The notes beneath the pieces are model-generated. The model saw only the letters and a list, made by a program, of their open reading frames with translations. It ran no database searches and was not told where the DNA came from. This document shows positions 21,630-30,761 of a DNA stretch of 64,000 nucleotides, one piece after another (the first letter of the stretch is position 1; every line of letters begins with the position of its first letter). This DNA is from Ichthyosporea sp. XGB-2017a (Eukaryota > Opisthokonta > Ichthyosporea), in the NCBI GenBank assembly GCA_002811675.1, contig PDIM01000005.1, positions 1 to 64,000 on the forward strand. The letters are read 5' to 3'. The position numbers and the translations under genes were made by a program.

Positions 21630-22925
21630 ATGGTGCAAGAGATAGGGAAGAAAAGGGATTTAAATTCCTGTGGGACAAAGGAGAAGAGGAATATCTGTCA
21701 GACTCAGAATGAAAGCGAACTGCAAAGCAAGAAATTTATTCTCCAATATATAGAGAAATCAGGTATACGGAGGAGAGATCGCATTCGAATTCTGAATCTT
21801 GGTAAGTTGAAGTTACGCGAAATACATTCTTTCAAAGAATTTGGTAGTCTGGAAGAGTTATGGTTAAACGACAATAGACTTCGAAGTGTCGAGGGTCTGA
21901 AGAACAGCATGAGTTTGAAAAGGCTTTTTCTTCAGCACAATAGATTAATCAGTTTGAATGGAGCTCTTAAGAAAGTAAAGCATTTGGAGACTCTTCTTCT
22001 CCAAGACAATCAGTTTCGGGATCTAGAGAGCGTAGTGCATGACATTAGGCATATGTCTAGCCTAAAAGTACTCAATCTTTTTGGGAATCCTATAGAGGAG
22101 GATTCGAGATACAGACTTTTTGTCATTTACAACATGCCCTCTCTTCGCATATTTGATCGAAGAGAAGTAACCGCAGCAGAGCGAAAGAAAGCCTATGCAG
22201 TCTACAACGCTCGAGCAAGCAGTATAGTGGAAAGTGTGAAATTCGGAAGAAGAATCACAACAAGCATAAGTCCGGATGCACGGGACACCGCCTGGACGGA
22301 GAGTTCGGAGATGGCGTCTCAAACGAGTCCCTTCCACAATGGACGGGACTTTCCGGACGAGCACAACATGTATAGTGAACACTCAATCATGAAAGACTCC
22401 AGAGGACTGGACGAGAGGCGAAAGAGCAGTATTGATAATAGAGAACAGTACACAGCAGGTGAACTGCGGCTTTTGGCGGCAGGGATTGAAGTAGATGGTC
22501 AGAGGCGTGCATCTCTAACTCACCACCGTCATAGGAATAGCTCCACGATCAAAACAGTGGTTCTCAGTCAAATGTCTAGTTTGAGTGTTGGGCATGGTAG
22601 CAAACCCACCGAGCCCCCAGCAGCCATCACAAAGAAGGGCGCGTTCCATCAAGCTACAAGGAGGGTCATGCCCTCAGCTACAATAGATCAAGACTCTCTT
22701 CAAATGCTGGAGCAGGACAACAACCCATCCGCCTTTTTAGTAGGGGGCGGAGAATCTTGTGATAGCGACAGTCTTCCCAGCGACGAAGGCCACCTTTCCA
22801 ATCTGTCTGAAACCGAAATTGAAGTGTTTGAAGAGATACTTCAGGAGCGGAAACCAAAAACAACACTTGTCTTTAACGCATTTGGATGGCAAAACTTCGA
22901 GTCTACCAAAAAGCCCTTGAAATAA
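21630..22925 (+). CDS. LRRC72: LRRC72-like leucine-rich repeat protein
   Basis: 431 aa, one exon. Five SDS22-type leucine-rich repeats span about residues 45-170 (for example SLEELWLNDNRLRSVEGLKN and HLETLLLQDNQFRDLES). They are capped by NLFGNPIEEDSRYRLFVIYN and then SLRIFDRREVTAAERKKA. The cap and the following VESVKFGRRI match LRRC72 (LYRLYIIYHLPGVELLDR, then IVQSIAFGGKV). The C-terminal half is polar and not clearly conserved. Close LRR relatives are mostly ciliary; LRRC72 itself is little studied. The start is a good-context ATG (AGCCATGG). The protein is about 140 residues longer than human LRRC72, because of the tail. Confidence 0.78.
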   Translation: MVQEIGKKRDLNSCGTKEKRNICQTQNESELQSKKFILQYIEKSGIRRRDRIRILNLGKLKLREIHSFKEFGSLEELWLNDNRLRSVEGLKNSMSLKRLFLQHNRLISLNGALKKVKHLETLLLQDNQFRDLESVVHDIRHMSSLKVLNLFGNPIEEDSRYRLFVIYNMPSLRIFDRREVTAAERKKAYAVYNARASSIVESVKFGRRITTSISPDARDTAWTESSEMASQTSPFHNGRDFPDEHNMYSEHSIMKDSRGLDERRKSSIDNREQYTAGELRLLAAGIEVDGQRRASLTHHRHRNSSTIKTVVLSQMSSLSVGHGSKPTEPPAAITKKGAFHQATRRVMPSATIDQDSLQMLEQDNNPSAFLVGGGESCDSDSLPSDEGHLSNLSETEIEVFEEILQERKPKTTLVFNAFGWQNFESTKKPLK

Positions 22926-23343
22926 AGGCAAACAACAAGACGCAAAGCAAAAATAAAACGAAGAAATTGCAACCAGATAAAATGCGGCAAAACAATCAAT
23001 TTAATAATAATCGAGCGAGCTTGCGAGCGATTCCTCCTTATCGAGCGAGCTTGCGAGCGATTCCTCCTTACTGATCGACAATTTAAATACACTTTTAGGG
23101 CGTCCTCTGATTGGCTCCTGGAATTTGGGCTACTATCTATAACCCTAAAGAAGAAAATGGCGAGCGAGCCGACCTTTAGGTCATTGCAATTTTTTATAGT
23201 CTAAGCGAGCGAGGCCTAGTTATAATTTATATCAGCTGAGCAAAGGCCCAGCAGAGGCGAGGCGGCGGTACCAGTGTTGCTGTGGCTTTGCGTGCTCGGG
23301 GAAGATTTGTGTTTGGTGTGGAGTAACGGTGTGTCTTTTAGAC
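22926..23343. repeat. intergenic GCGAGC-rich region with a 30-bp tandem duplication
   Basis: 23011-23040 and 23041-23070 are identical 30-bp copies containing GCGAGC twice each. Further CGAGCGAG motifs occur near 23162 and 23204. This is the PDRG1 promoter interval. It also carries a telobox-like TAACCCTA near 23140. No gene is present. Confidence 0.9.
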
Positions 23344-23873
23344 ATGGATGTGGATAGGGAATCGTCCCAGAGATTTCTGGATGTGAAAACGAAAGAGTTT
23401 CAGTCACGCGAATTGCTGGGAGAAGAAATATTAGTTCATAAGCAAGAGATTATCGCATATGATCGAAAGCGGAATGCTAATCGGGAAGCGTTGGGAACAT
23501 TCAGGAGAGGAGAGCTCGGTGAAAGTGGTGAGTTGTGATAAGCAAACGGTGGTCAACATTTTGTGCTGAGATTTACTTCGCTGTTTATTTGGATTATTTG
23601 CTGATTTTGCTTTCTTTTTTTCTTTTCTTTTTTTTTTGTTTTACTTGTATTGCCAACACATTTATAGGAGATAAAGTTTGGCTATGTCTGGGGGACAACT
23701 TTGTTCGTATGAAGCAATCTCAAGTGGAAAATCTTTTGAAGGAAGAACAGGTATCTTTGGATGCGGAGGTAAATCGCTTACGGGATGGTTTGAAGAAAAA
23801 AATGGACGCTTTGGCAGAGTTGGAAGGGAGAGAAAAGCCTACTGATCGGGGCTTTGGCTTAAAGGGAATGTAA
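23344..23873 (+). CDS. PDRG1: PDRG1, prefoldin-like R2TP co-chaperone subunit
   Basis: 129 aa over two exons (23344-23527, 23668-23873). Beta-type prefoldin fold: a coiled coil with the family motif LVHKQEIIAYDRKRNANREAL, a hairpin (WLCLGDNFVRM), and a second coil (VNRLRDGLKKKMDALAELEG) ending near PTDRGFGL. Human PDRG1 reads ADKRQIVDLDTKRNQNREGL and VMVCFGNMFIKM at the same places. PDRG1 belongs to the URI-prefoldin/R2TP assembly machinery for polymerases and PIKK kinases. The intron follows GAAAGTG and joins SGDKVWLC in phase 1. It converges on the bHLH gene. The intergenic 340 bp to 24214 holds both poly(A) sites and nothing else I recognise. Confidence 0.92.
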
Positions 23874-24214
23874 AGAATATGCTTCTGGCTGGTACAGAAA
23901 AATACTGCGCTGTAACGCTGCCTTAACACAATAAACAGCATACACATCTTCAATGCATATATGGAAGTCTTTTTATTGATTTATTCGAGCAGGAAAGATG
24001 CTTAGTCAATAGGAATCAATTTCCAAACTAAGTACCCAACAAGAACAACATACTTGCTAGTTGCAACTAATGGCAGATTGGCACTAACCTTGGCCATCGA
24101 AGAGCAGTTATTCCTTCGTGTTTTCGCCTTTCTGTTCCCCTCTTTTCAACAAAGTTTGTGATAAAAATTACAATTAGTTTAAGTGCAGTGTAGGATGTTG
24201 ATTACAGCTATAAT

Positions 24215-24982
24215 CTATCTCTTTGAGGAATCATCAAGTTTTTCCTCTAATTCCTGTTTGTCTTTTTGAAGCTGCTGAAGGGTTCTCTTCAGCTCGTCCA
24301 CCTTTGATAAATCATACTTTTCATTCATTACTTTGATATAATTCGAGGCCGCCTTCAAAATAGAGTATTGGCTCAGCTCTCTAATACTTTCACCCCGAAA
24401 CTCATCAAGATATTCGTCAGGTACAATGTTTCTAATTTCATCTATTCCGTCCTTCATGCGGTCACGACGACGCTGTTCGGCTTCAATTCGTTGGCGTTTC
24501 CTGCGCATTTCTTTCGAAACCATGAGATCTTTTCTTCTCTTATCGTCAAACTCTGATGCAAATTCTGGAACGCGCTCATGCCTCTGACCTCGCTTATGCG
24601 CAAGAGGGCGTATCATTTCATCATCATCACTATTCGCCCCCGCTCCTTTCGCCGGAGATTTACTCCGTTGCTTTTTAGCTCTAGCTTTAGCTCTTGCTTC
24701 TTCTTCATCTTCAGTTTCGTCAGGATCAGCGCCTTCTGGAGCTGGCTTCGCTTTTGAGGTTGACTCCTTCTTTGGGGGAGAATTTGATTTTTTTCTTGGA
24801 GAAGGCTTTCGAGAAGGACTATCAGCTTGTTTTACAACGCTTCTTTTACTAGTTCCTTTTGCAAAATCAAAGTAAGCGATTTTTCCTTCGCCTCCTTCAT
24901 TCTCGTCTTCGGTTGCTTCACTGTCGTAGTTCTTTTCCTTATCCCCATAATACCCCATAGGGGAATCCTTTCTACCACTCAT
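24215..24982 (-). CDS. basic helix-loop-helix transcription factor
   Basis: 255 aa, one exon. The bHLH lies in the C-terminal half: basic region RQRIEAEQRRRDRMKDG with the Glu and Arg that read E-box cores, helix 1 IDEIRNIVP, a loop, and helix 2 YSILKAASNYIKVMNEK. A leucine-rich coil follows (VDELKRTLQQLQKDKQELEEKL), giving a bHLH-zipper layout. The N-terminal half is Lys/Ser/Pro- and acid-rich with likely nuclear localisation signals. The EAEQRRRD signature recalls bHLH proteins of fungi and unicellular holozoans rather than a specific animal family, so I give no symbol. I start at MSGRKDSP; the frame extends upstream as a hydrophobic stretch more like UTR. Confidence 0.85.
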   Translation of the reverse strand: MSGRKDSPMGYYGDKEKNYDSEATEDENEGGEGKIAYFDFAKGTSKRSVVKQADSPSRKPSPRKKSNSPPKKESTSKAKPAPEGADPDETEDEEEARAKARAKKQRSKSPAKGAGANSDDDEMIRPLAHKRGQRHERVPEFASEFDDKRRKDLMVSKEMRRKRQRIEAEQRRRDRMKDGIDEIRNIVPDEYLDEFRGESIRELSQYSILKAASNYIKVMNEKYDLSKVDELKRTLQQLQKDKQELEEKLDDSSKR

Positions 24983-26157
24983 TCCAAAATACTCCAGTGA
25001 CCACACAAAGGGAATACAATGTTGCAAAATAAAATGTATACGTAACAATGCAAAAATATTTCACAACTGAAATCGACAAGAAAAGAAAACTATGGCCCTC
25101 TTGATTCTCTCCAAATGAACACGAGCTTGTCAACCTTTGCTGTCTTCTCTCAACAATACACAAACTTGCACTCTCCGATCAAGTGTAATTGAGCTGTATT
25201 TTGCAGATTCAGACAGTCGCTCCTAGAACCAAGATTCAAGCTGGAGCAAGAAGAAAAACCAAAACAAAACGTCCTATGCAAATGGTTGTCAGAGGGGGGA
25301 CGCAAGTATCAATCACAAAGCAGCAATGTATGAATCAGGACAGAACTCCACTTTGCGAGGGTGAAGGGCTGGCGGGGGTTACTGTATTCAAGATCTATCT
25401 GTGTGTGTGTGTAAGGACTAAAGGGAATAGCGTCTTGCAGGCTGGGTTATAATTAGAGAGGAGGAAGAGGATCGCAGCTAGCTGGTAGCTGATGATAGCT
25501 ACAGTAGCTAGCTAGCTATGGGATCGTGTATGGAAAGATGGAGGGGTAGGGGAGGAGGGGGCCGGGGGTTTACATAATAATTATATTTGGCCATATGGTC
25601 AGTACCACGTTGGATAAATCCATTTTAATTTTATTATTTGTCGTTGGCACTCATCATGCATGTGATCATGAGAAATTGTATACCTTGCAGCATGATGATC
25701 ATCGTTGAGGAAGGGTTAGGGGATCTATGCGTTGCCATAGACACCACGTGTATGGACAATGGATGGCTCCTTCCCCTAGGCCCTAATTCCCCCCCCCCCC
25801 CCCCTGCTGTTATACGTTGACGTCTGTGTAATGTGTTATCTTTGTGGGTTGAGTTACTGTAGCTGCCACCCCCAACTGTGACCTTCCAGTGTGGTGCTGC
25901 TACTCGGGATTCGCAAGTAGATTCATGTCCATCCCCACTACTGGCCCATAGCTAACTGTGTGGCCATTGGGGAGCCCTGGACTATAGCGGCGAGTATAAG
26001 AATATAATACTGAGCGATCCTCAGCTGCAGAGAAGTAGGCAATTATTAATCAACTAGTCATTGGCGGGGGGAGAGGCCCAGGAGCTATGGTTACTAATAC
26101 AAATTCAGAGTGAGCACACGTGACGAGGATTTTGCAGTGGGGCGTGGGAATCGGAGT
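24983..26157. other. divergent intergenic region bHLH / TGFBRAP1
   Basis: No gene seen. It contains an AGCT-rich repeat (about 25475-25520), a TG run (about 25400-25412), G-tracts at 25541-25568, a telomere-like decamer at 25712-25721 and a 16-C homopolymer at 25789-25804. The frames here are low complexity. Confidence 0.6.
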
Positions 26158-28926
26158 ATGAGTACCAGCAAAGGGTTTGAGGCTTTTGAAAATGTGCCTC
26201 TGCTCGACTTAACAGGGGAAGCGGGTTCAAATGGAGGGATGGGTGGGAAGACAGAGATTACATCTTTCGATAAGTGTGAAGATAAGCTGTTTTGTGGTAC
26301 TTCAAATGGACATGTGCTCTACTTTCTTGTTGAAGAAGTTCCAGATTGCCCCCCAAGATGTAATGGACAGCTGAAGAAATATTTGGGACAAGGAAAGAGG
26401 CCAGTCACTCAGTTAATTGTTCTTGAGAAGTTGGAGAAAATTATGGTTCTTTGCGATGGGGTTTTATTGCTTTTGAACATAATTACTTTACAAATTGAAT
26501 ATACTGGAACTTCTTCGCTAAAGGGTGTTACTGCATTTTCGCAAGATGCTGCGACGCGCCAATCAGCAAATGTGCACATTGCCTGTGTGAGAAAAAAGAC
26601 CCTTACGTTTTACGAGTTAAATGGGGACAAGCTTATTTTGCATAAAGAGTGGCCTCTAAGAGAGACATCGTCTCACTTTGCATGGAGTGGATCAAAAGTG
26701 TGCTTAGCTTTTCAAAGAGAATACTGTCTATTGAATGTAGAAAGCGGAAGAACAACAACACTTTTCCCATTTGACAGCTCGTTAACTTCTCCGCTTGTAA
26801 TTTGCGTGGGTCCATCAGAGTTTCTTCTTACAGTGTCTGCTGCCGCTAATGTCACTTTAGGGATGTTTGTGACGGGAAGAGGAGATACTGCCAGAGCTCC
26901 ACTTCAGTGGAACGAAATTCCTATCAAAATATGCTATGCTTATCCGTATGTAGTTGGGGTTAACAAGTCTTCAATTGAAGTTCACAACATTAAAGACCAG
27001 CAATTAAAGCAAAGCATACCTTTCTCACAGGGGAAGCGATTAGCATATGAGCACTCGGATATATTACTAGGTGCGGGAAAGAGGTTGTATATTTTGAATC
27101 GAATCAATATTCACTCTCAAGTACGATCTCTTTTAACAATTAAAACTTCCGAAGCCGTGTCCGAAGCACTTGATTTGGCGGAAACATATCCATTTGAGTC
27201 AGTCGAAGAAAAAAATAACGTGATTCGTTCTGCTAGAGTCAAATGTGCCTTTGTATATTTGGAGCTGAAGGAGTATGCTTCAGCGTTGTCACTTTTGGTT
27301 GAGTCTTCCTTAGATCCTCGGGAAGTTATTGTGCTATACGAAGGTCTGTCGATTTGTGGGTTTGACTTTGAAAGAGATCGTTCTTTGTGCGAATATGAAA
27401 GTATAGAAAAGCTTTTTGAATTTGACAAAGACGCGATAATGGAGGCAAAAAGATTTCTTCTTCAATATTTAGAAATATCTAGGAATCCTGCAAGTGAAGA
27501 TGTACAGCTTAAGCAATATGTTGATACTGTGTTGCTGGAGCTGTATTGTTCGGATATTGATGTGGGCACGGAACAAGAACGATCACGTAGCCTTAAGCAG
27601 CTTTTGATATCAGAAAATGAATGTCTGTTTTGGGAAAGTAAAGCAATTTTGGAAGACAATTTTAAGCACCATTGCACCGCTCTGCTGTGTAAGTCGAATG
27701 GCAAACCGATTGTAGCTCTGGATATTTGGGATCGATTGGCAAAGGGCGAAATTACCGATGTTGATTTTGATGGGGTGAAGGAGCCAGTAAAGTACTTGTG
27801 TTTACTTAAAGACCAAAAGCTTGTATTTAAGTATTCCCGCTTTTACTTGGCAAAGTTTCCCCTGCAGAGCTTAAGCATATTCATGAGTAGAAACTTCCAA
27901 GAAAATGATGAAATTCCGTATCACGCATGCTTGGATTTTCTTGAACAGACTAATGAGCTGGTATACTTCCTTGTTTTACACTCTGTTGTATATAGTGACC
28001 TTGCTGGAGAAGAAACCAAATACTGTGATAGGCTAGGCGAATTATACTTGATGCACATTGAGCGAATGATAGGCCAAGAGGGTGATATTCGCCCATTTAC
28101 GCCTTATAGCTTCGCTGTCGAGCCATCTTTTATCCAAGACATATGGGCAGGAACCCAGTTTGGGGATAGTGAAGAAGGAAAAACAATTGAAGATGTTACA
28201 TTGCCTGAAATGCGATTGCTATTGTGCATTTTTCTATCTCGTAGCATGATTAGCGACAAGCAAGCAATGCTAGGCCGATTACGAACAATGGGCTTAAGTG
28301 CTGAAAAGGCTATTGTTTTAGGAACACTGGGAAATCATGAGGATGCGTTGTCAATTATTGCTTGTGAAGTGGGGGACTTCAGATGGGCTGAAGTTTACTG
28401 CCTAAATGATGGGGTTATTGACTTTGACAATTACAACTTAAGTCCAACCAAAACTCGAGAAAGACGCTGCTTAACTGACTATTCTAGAGGGGATATTCTT
28501 TTGATACTACTGAAAGTATATTTGAAACAGAACCCGAATAGTGAAGTGTCTGATAAAACCCAAAAATTTGTTGTCGAGGCCATATCACTTTTAAATGCGC
28601 ATGGAAGAGACCTGGACATTTTGAAGGTTCTTGAGCTTATTCCATTACACTGGTCGACTGGAATAGTAAGTCGCTATTTTATTAGCTCACTTCGCCATCA
28701 CTCTCATTTAGCTCGATCTACTAGAATTAAAAGGCGCTTGTACGAGGAGCAGGCAAAGATACTAGCATATGCCAGGGTAACAAATGAGAGTGCGAATACG
28801 GTTGTTAATTCATCGAGCAGGTGTGTCATATGCAGGCTAGGATTTTTGGCGTCTGATGTCTTTGTACGCTTTCCAAGTGGATCAATATCTCATCTTCACT
28901 GCTGCAAAAATGTTGGCAAACTGTAA
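26158..28926 (+). CDS. TGFBRAP1: TGFBRAP1 / VPS3, CORVET tethering subunit
   Basis: 922 aa, one exon. CORVET-specific subunit that binds Rab5 membranes and tethers early endosomes. The N-terminal CNH/beta-propeller (about 25-330) follows TGFBRAP1 closely: a KLFCGTSNGHVLYFLVEE blade, then YPYVVGVNKSSIEVHNIKDQ and QSIPFSQG. An alpha-solenoid follows with a VKCAFVYLELKEYASALSLL-type segment before DPREVIVLYEGL (human: LDVRELISLYP). The C-terminal zinc-binding module reads CVICRLGF...FVRFPSGSISHLHC, as in TGFBRAP1/VPS39. Length is close to human (860 aa). The start is the first ATG, MSTSKGFEAF; the frame is open a little further upstream but without ATG. It converges on the next gene (206 bp between stops). 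Confidence 0.92.
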   Translation: MSTSKGFEAFENVPLLDLTGEAGSNGGMGGKTEITSFDKCEDKLFCGTSNGHVLYFLVEEVPDCPPRCNGQLKKYLGQGKRPVTQLIVLEKLEKIMVLCDGVLLLLNIITLQIEYTGTSSLKGVTAFSQDAATRQSANVHIACVRKKTLTFYELNGDKLILHKEWPLRETSSHFAWSGSKVCLAFQREYCLLNVESGRTTTLFPFDSSLTSPLVICVGPSEFLLTVSAAANVTLGMFVTGRGDTARAPLQWNEIPIKICYAYPYVVGVNKSSIEVHNIKDQQLKQSIPFSQGKRLAYEHSDILLGAGKRLYILNRINIHSQVRSLLTIKTSEAVSEALDLAETYPFESVEEKNNVIRSARVKCAFVYLELKEYASALSLLVESSLDPREVIVLYEGLSICGFDFERDRSLCEYESIEKLFEFDKDAIMEAKRFLLQYLEISRNPASEDVQLKQYVDTVLLELYCSDIDVGTEQERSRSLKQLLISENECLFWESKAILEDNFKHHCTALLCKSNGKPIVALDIWDRLAKGEITDVDFDGVKEPVKYLCLLKDQKLVFKYSRFYLAKFPLQSLSIFMSRNFQENDEIPYHACLDFLEQTNELVYFLVLHSVVYSDLAGEETKYCDRLGELYLMHIERMIGQEGDIRPFTPYSFAVEPSFIQDIWAGTQFGDSEEGKTIEDVTLPEMRLLLCIFLSRSMISDKQAMLGRLRTMGLSAEKAIVLGTLGNHEDALSIIACEVGDFRWAEVYCLNDGVIDFDNYNLSPTKTRERRCLTDYSRGDILLILLKVYLKQNPNSEVSDKTQKFVVEAISLLNAHGRDLDILKVLELIPLHWSTGIVSRYFISSLRHHSHLARSTRIKRRLYEEQAKILAYARVTNESANTVVNSSSRCVICRLGFLASDVFVRFPSGSISHLHCCKNVGKL

Positions 28927-29132
28927 AAAGAAACACAGGCATTTTTGTAAAACTATTTAGACAGATATGTAAATATATTTATTGGTAATGTATGGCTGAA
29001 TGAAAATAGGGGCCTGCAGGACCACTTTGTTTTCGACAACCTAAGCACAACACGGAAATAAATGATGAAAAGGCAGAGGAAATTTGTACAAAGGTGTGCG
29101 ATAGGTAGATTTTCTTGTACGTCGGGTTTGCT

Positions 29133-30761
29133 TTACAAAGGCTCTTCTTCTTCAGGGACATTCAGGTCTTCACTTTTCACCGAATTTCGTCTACTACTCG
29201 CAAATGAGCTATCACCTGATACACCTGACACGCCTGACATTTCACTATACAGTGAATGATCTAAAGATACAGCAGAAAGTTGCTTAGAAGCTTTAGAACC
29301 ATTTCGGAAATTGTTTCCCAACAATGCTTTCTTTGTCGCTTCAATTTCTTCAGGAGTATCGATGACGAAATTTTCAGTTTTTGTAGGTTTTTCAACTACG
29401 CTAACATTGAAGTCACTTCCAAGTGAGAAGTTAGATGTAAAACTGCTGGCAGACAAGCATGTGGAATCTGAAAAGTACTTATTAAACCATGCCTGGGCAG
29501 TTCCGTTGCTCAACGTTTGTCTGACTACACCAGTTGGGTCTTGGCTCTTTTGAAACAAATTGAATTGCCCCCTTATAGACTCGGGACCGTCTCCTTGGAC
29601 TCTCTTAAGGGATGGTAGCATTCTGTATTGTCTTGTTCTATGCTCTCCGCTTTCTGTTGCGCTACACTTACTCCTGTTATTGAGTATAAAATCAGCAAAC
29701 TGATTAAGTGTCTCAGCATTCTTTCGGTTGTTACTTGGGCGACCACAAAGCCCGTGCTTTGAATTAACAATACCTTTAATAATTCGTTTCTTCTTCTCTT
29801 TGATTCTATTTAACCTCCCTTTGGAAATCTTAAATACTTTCAACATACATCTGGAATGATACTTGTATTCCCCTTTGTCATCCAATAATCTTTCAATCAA
29901 GAATTCATTTTGGCTTTTCACGTCCCGAGACATATCACCACCCTTACCCTTTTTTAAACCAAACTGGTTAAATTCTTCCAAATAGACACCAAGGTCCTTG
30001 AAACAATCAACACACTGGGAAGAATTTCCTTTGGAAATTGAATTTCCTACAGTACTTGAAGAAGACTCTTTCACGGGCTCTTTCTCGGACTCTTTCACAC
30101 CCTTCTTTCTTTTAAATTTGTTAGCATGCCCACCCGGTGGCATCTCAGACTGGACTAACAAGTCCGCATTATTGTAAGGAAGCTTCCCAATGGTCAAATC
30201 AGAAAAGTAATTCAGCTGAGGTACCCTATATTGGTTTCCCAGCAAAGAACCATAATATCCATTTGAATCCAACTCAGTTGTCGCTCCCGGAACAACCTCC
30301 CCAAAATATGAGCTAGAATTACTTGTCATAGATCCATGTTTTAACTGCTGCTGATAAACAGCCTGCCCTTGTTCAATCTTCTTAGCAGGCTGTTGGCCTC
30401 TATAGTCTTTCTGAAACTCGGTACCTCTACTGCTACCCGACTGTCTTCTCGGCTGTACCTGCATCTGATTCTCATAATAATAACCCTCATATGTGGGATT
30501 AAATGCAGACGGAATTCCGCTAGCTATGCGGTGGGCAAAGGTATGAGGATGAAAAAATTGCTGCTCTCCGACTAGAGATTGATCTTCCGCTATTGCAGAA
30601 ATATCGCCTTCTCTTTGTTCCAGGTGCTCAGGTGCAGGTGCAGAATGGTACAGAAATCTTTGTTGATTTTCATTTCCTGCCGGAATCTCATAACCCTGGT
30701 ATATATTTTGAAACATACTTGAGTCTTGCACACTGGTATTGATAGAAGTAACAGGCGCCAT
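29133..30761 (-). CDS. nuclear-looking protein related to mobile-element-linked Cys/HG proteins
   Basis: 542 aa, one exon, good Kozak context (AACAAGATGG). The N-terminal 220 residues are Gln/Tyr/Ser-rich and disordered. The middle (about 235-385) has two paired cysteines (CVDC), a basic block, YHSRCMLKVFKISKGRLNRI and HGLCGRPSNNRKNAE, then FADFILNN and RMLPSLKRV. This order (Cys, ISxxRLxRI, HGxxGRxSN, xxFIxN, LLPS) recalls a large family of uncharacterised, often multi-copy invertebrate proteins suspected to be transposon-derived. The C-terminus is Ser-rich and acidic. No nuclease or integrase core is visible and the frame is intact, so a single-copy host gene is likely. The resemblance is from memory and motif-level only. 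Confidence 0.6.
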   Translation of the reverse strand: MAPVTSINTSVQDSSMFQNIYQGYEIPAGNENQQRFLYHSAPAPEHLEQREGDISAIAEDQSLVGEQQFFHPHTFAHRIASGIPSAFNPTYEGYYYENQMQVQPRRQSGSSRGTEFQKDYRGQQPAKKIEQGQAVYQQQLKHGSMTSNSSSYFGEVVPGATTELDSNGYYGSLLGNQYRVPQLNYFSDLTIGKLPYNNADLLVQSEMPPGGHANKFKRKKGVKESEKEPVKESSSSTVGNSISKGNSSQCVDCFKDLGVYLEEFNQFGLKKGKGGDMSRDVKSQNEFLIERLLDDKGEYKYHSRCMLKVFKISKGRLNRIKEKKKRIIKGIVNSKHGLCGRPSNNRKNAETLNQFADFILNNRSKCSATESGEHRTRQYRMLPSLKRVQGDGPESIRGQFNLFQKSQDPTGVVRQTLSNGTAQAWFNKYFSDSTCLSASSFTSNFSLGSDFNVSVVEKPTKTENFVIDTPEEIEATKKALLGNNFRNGSKASKQLSAVSLDHSLYSEMSGVSGVSGDSSFASSRRNSVKSEDLNVPEEEEPL

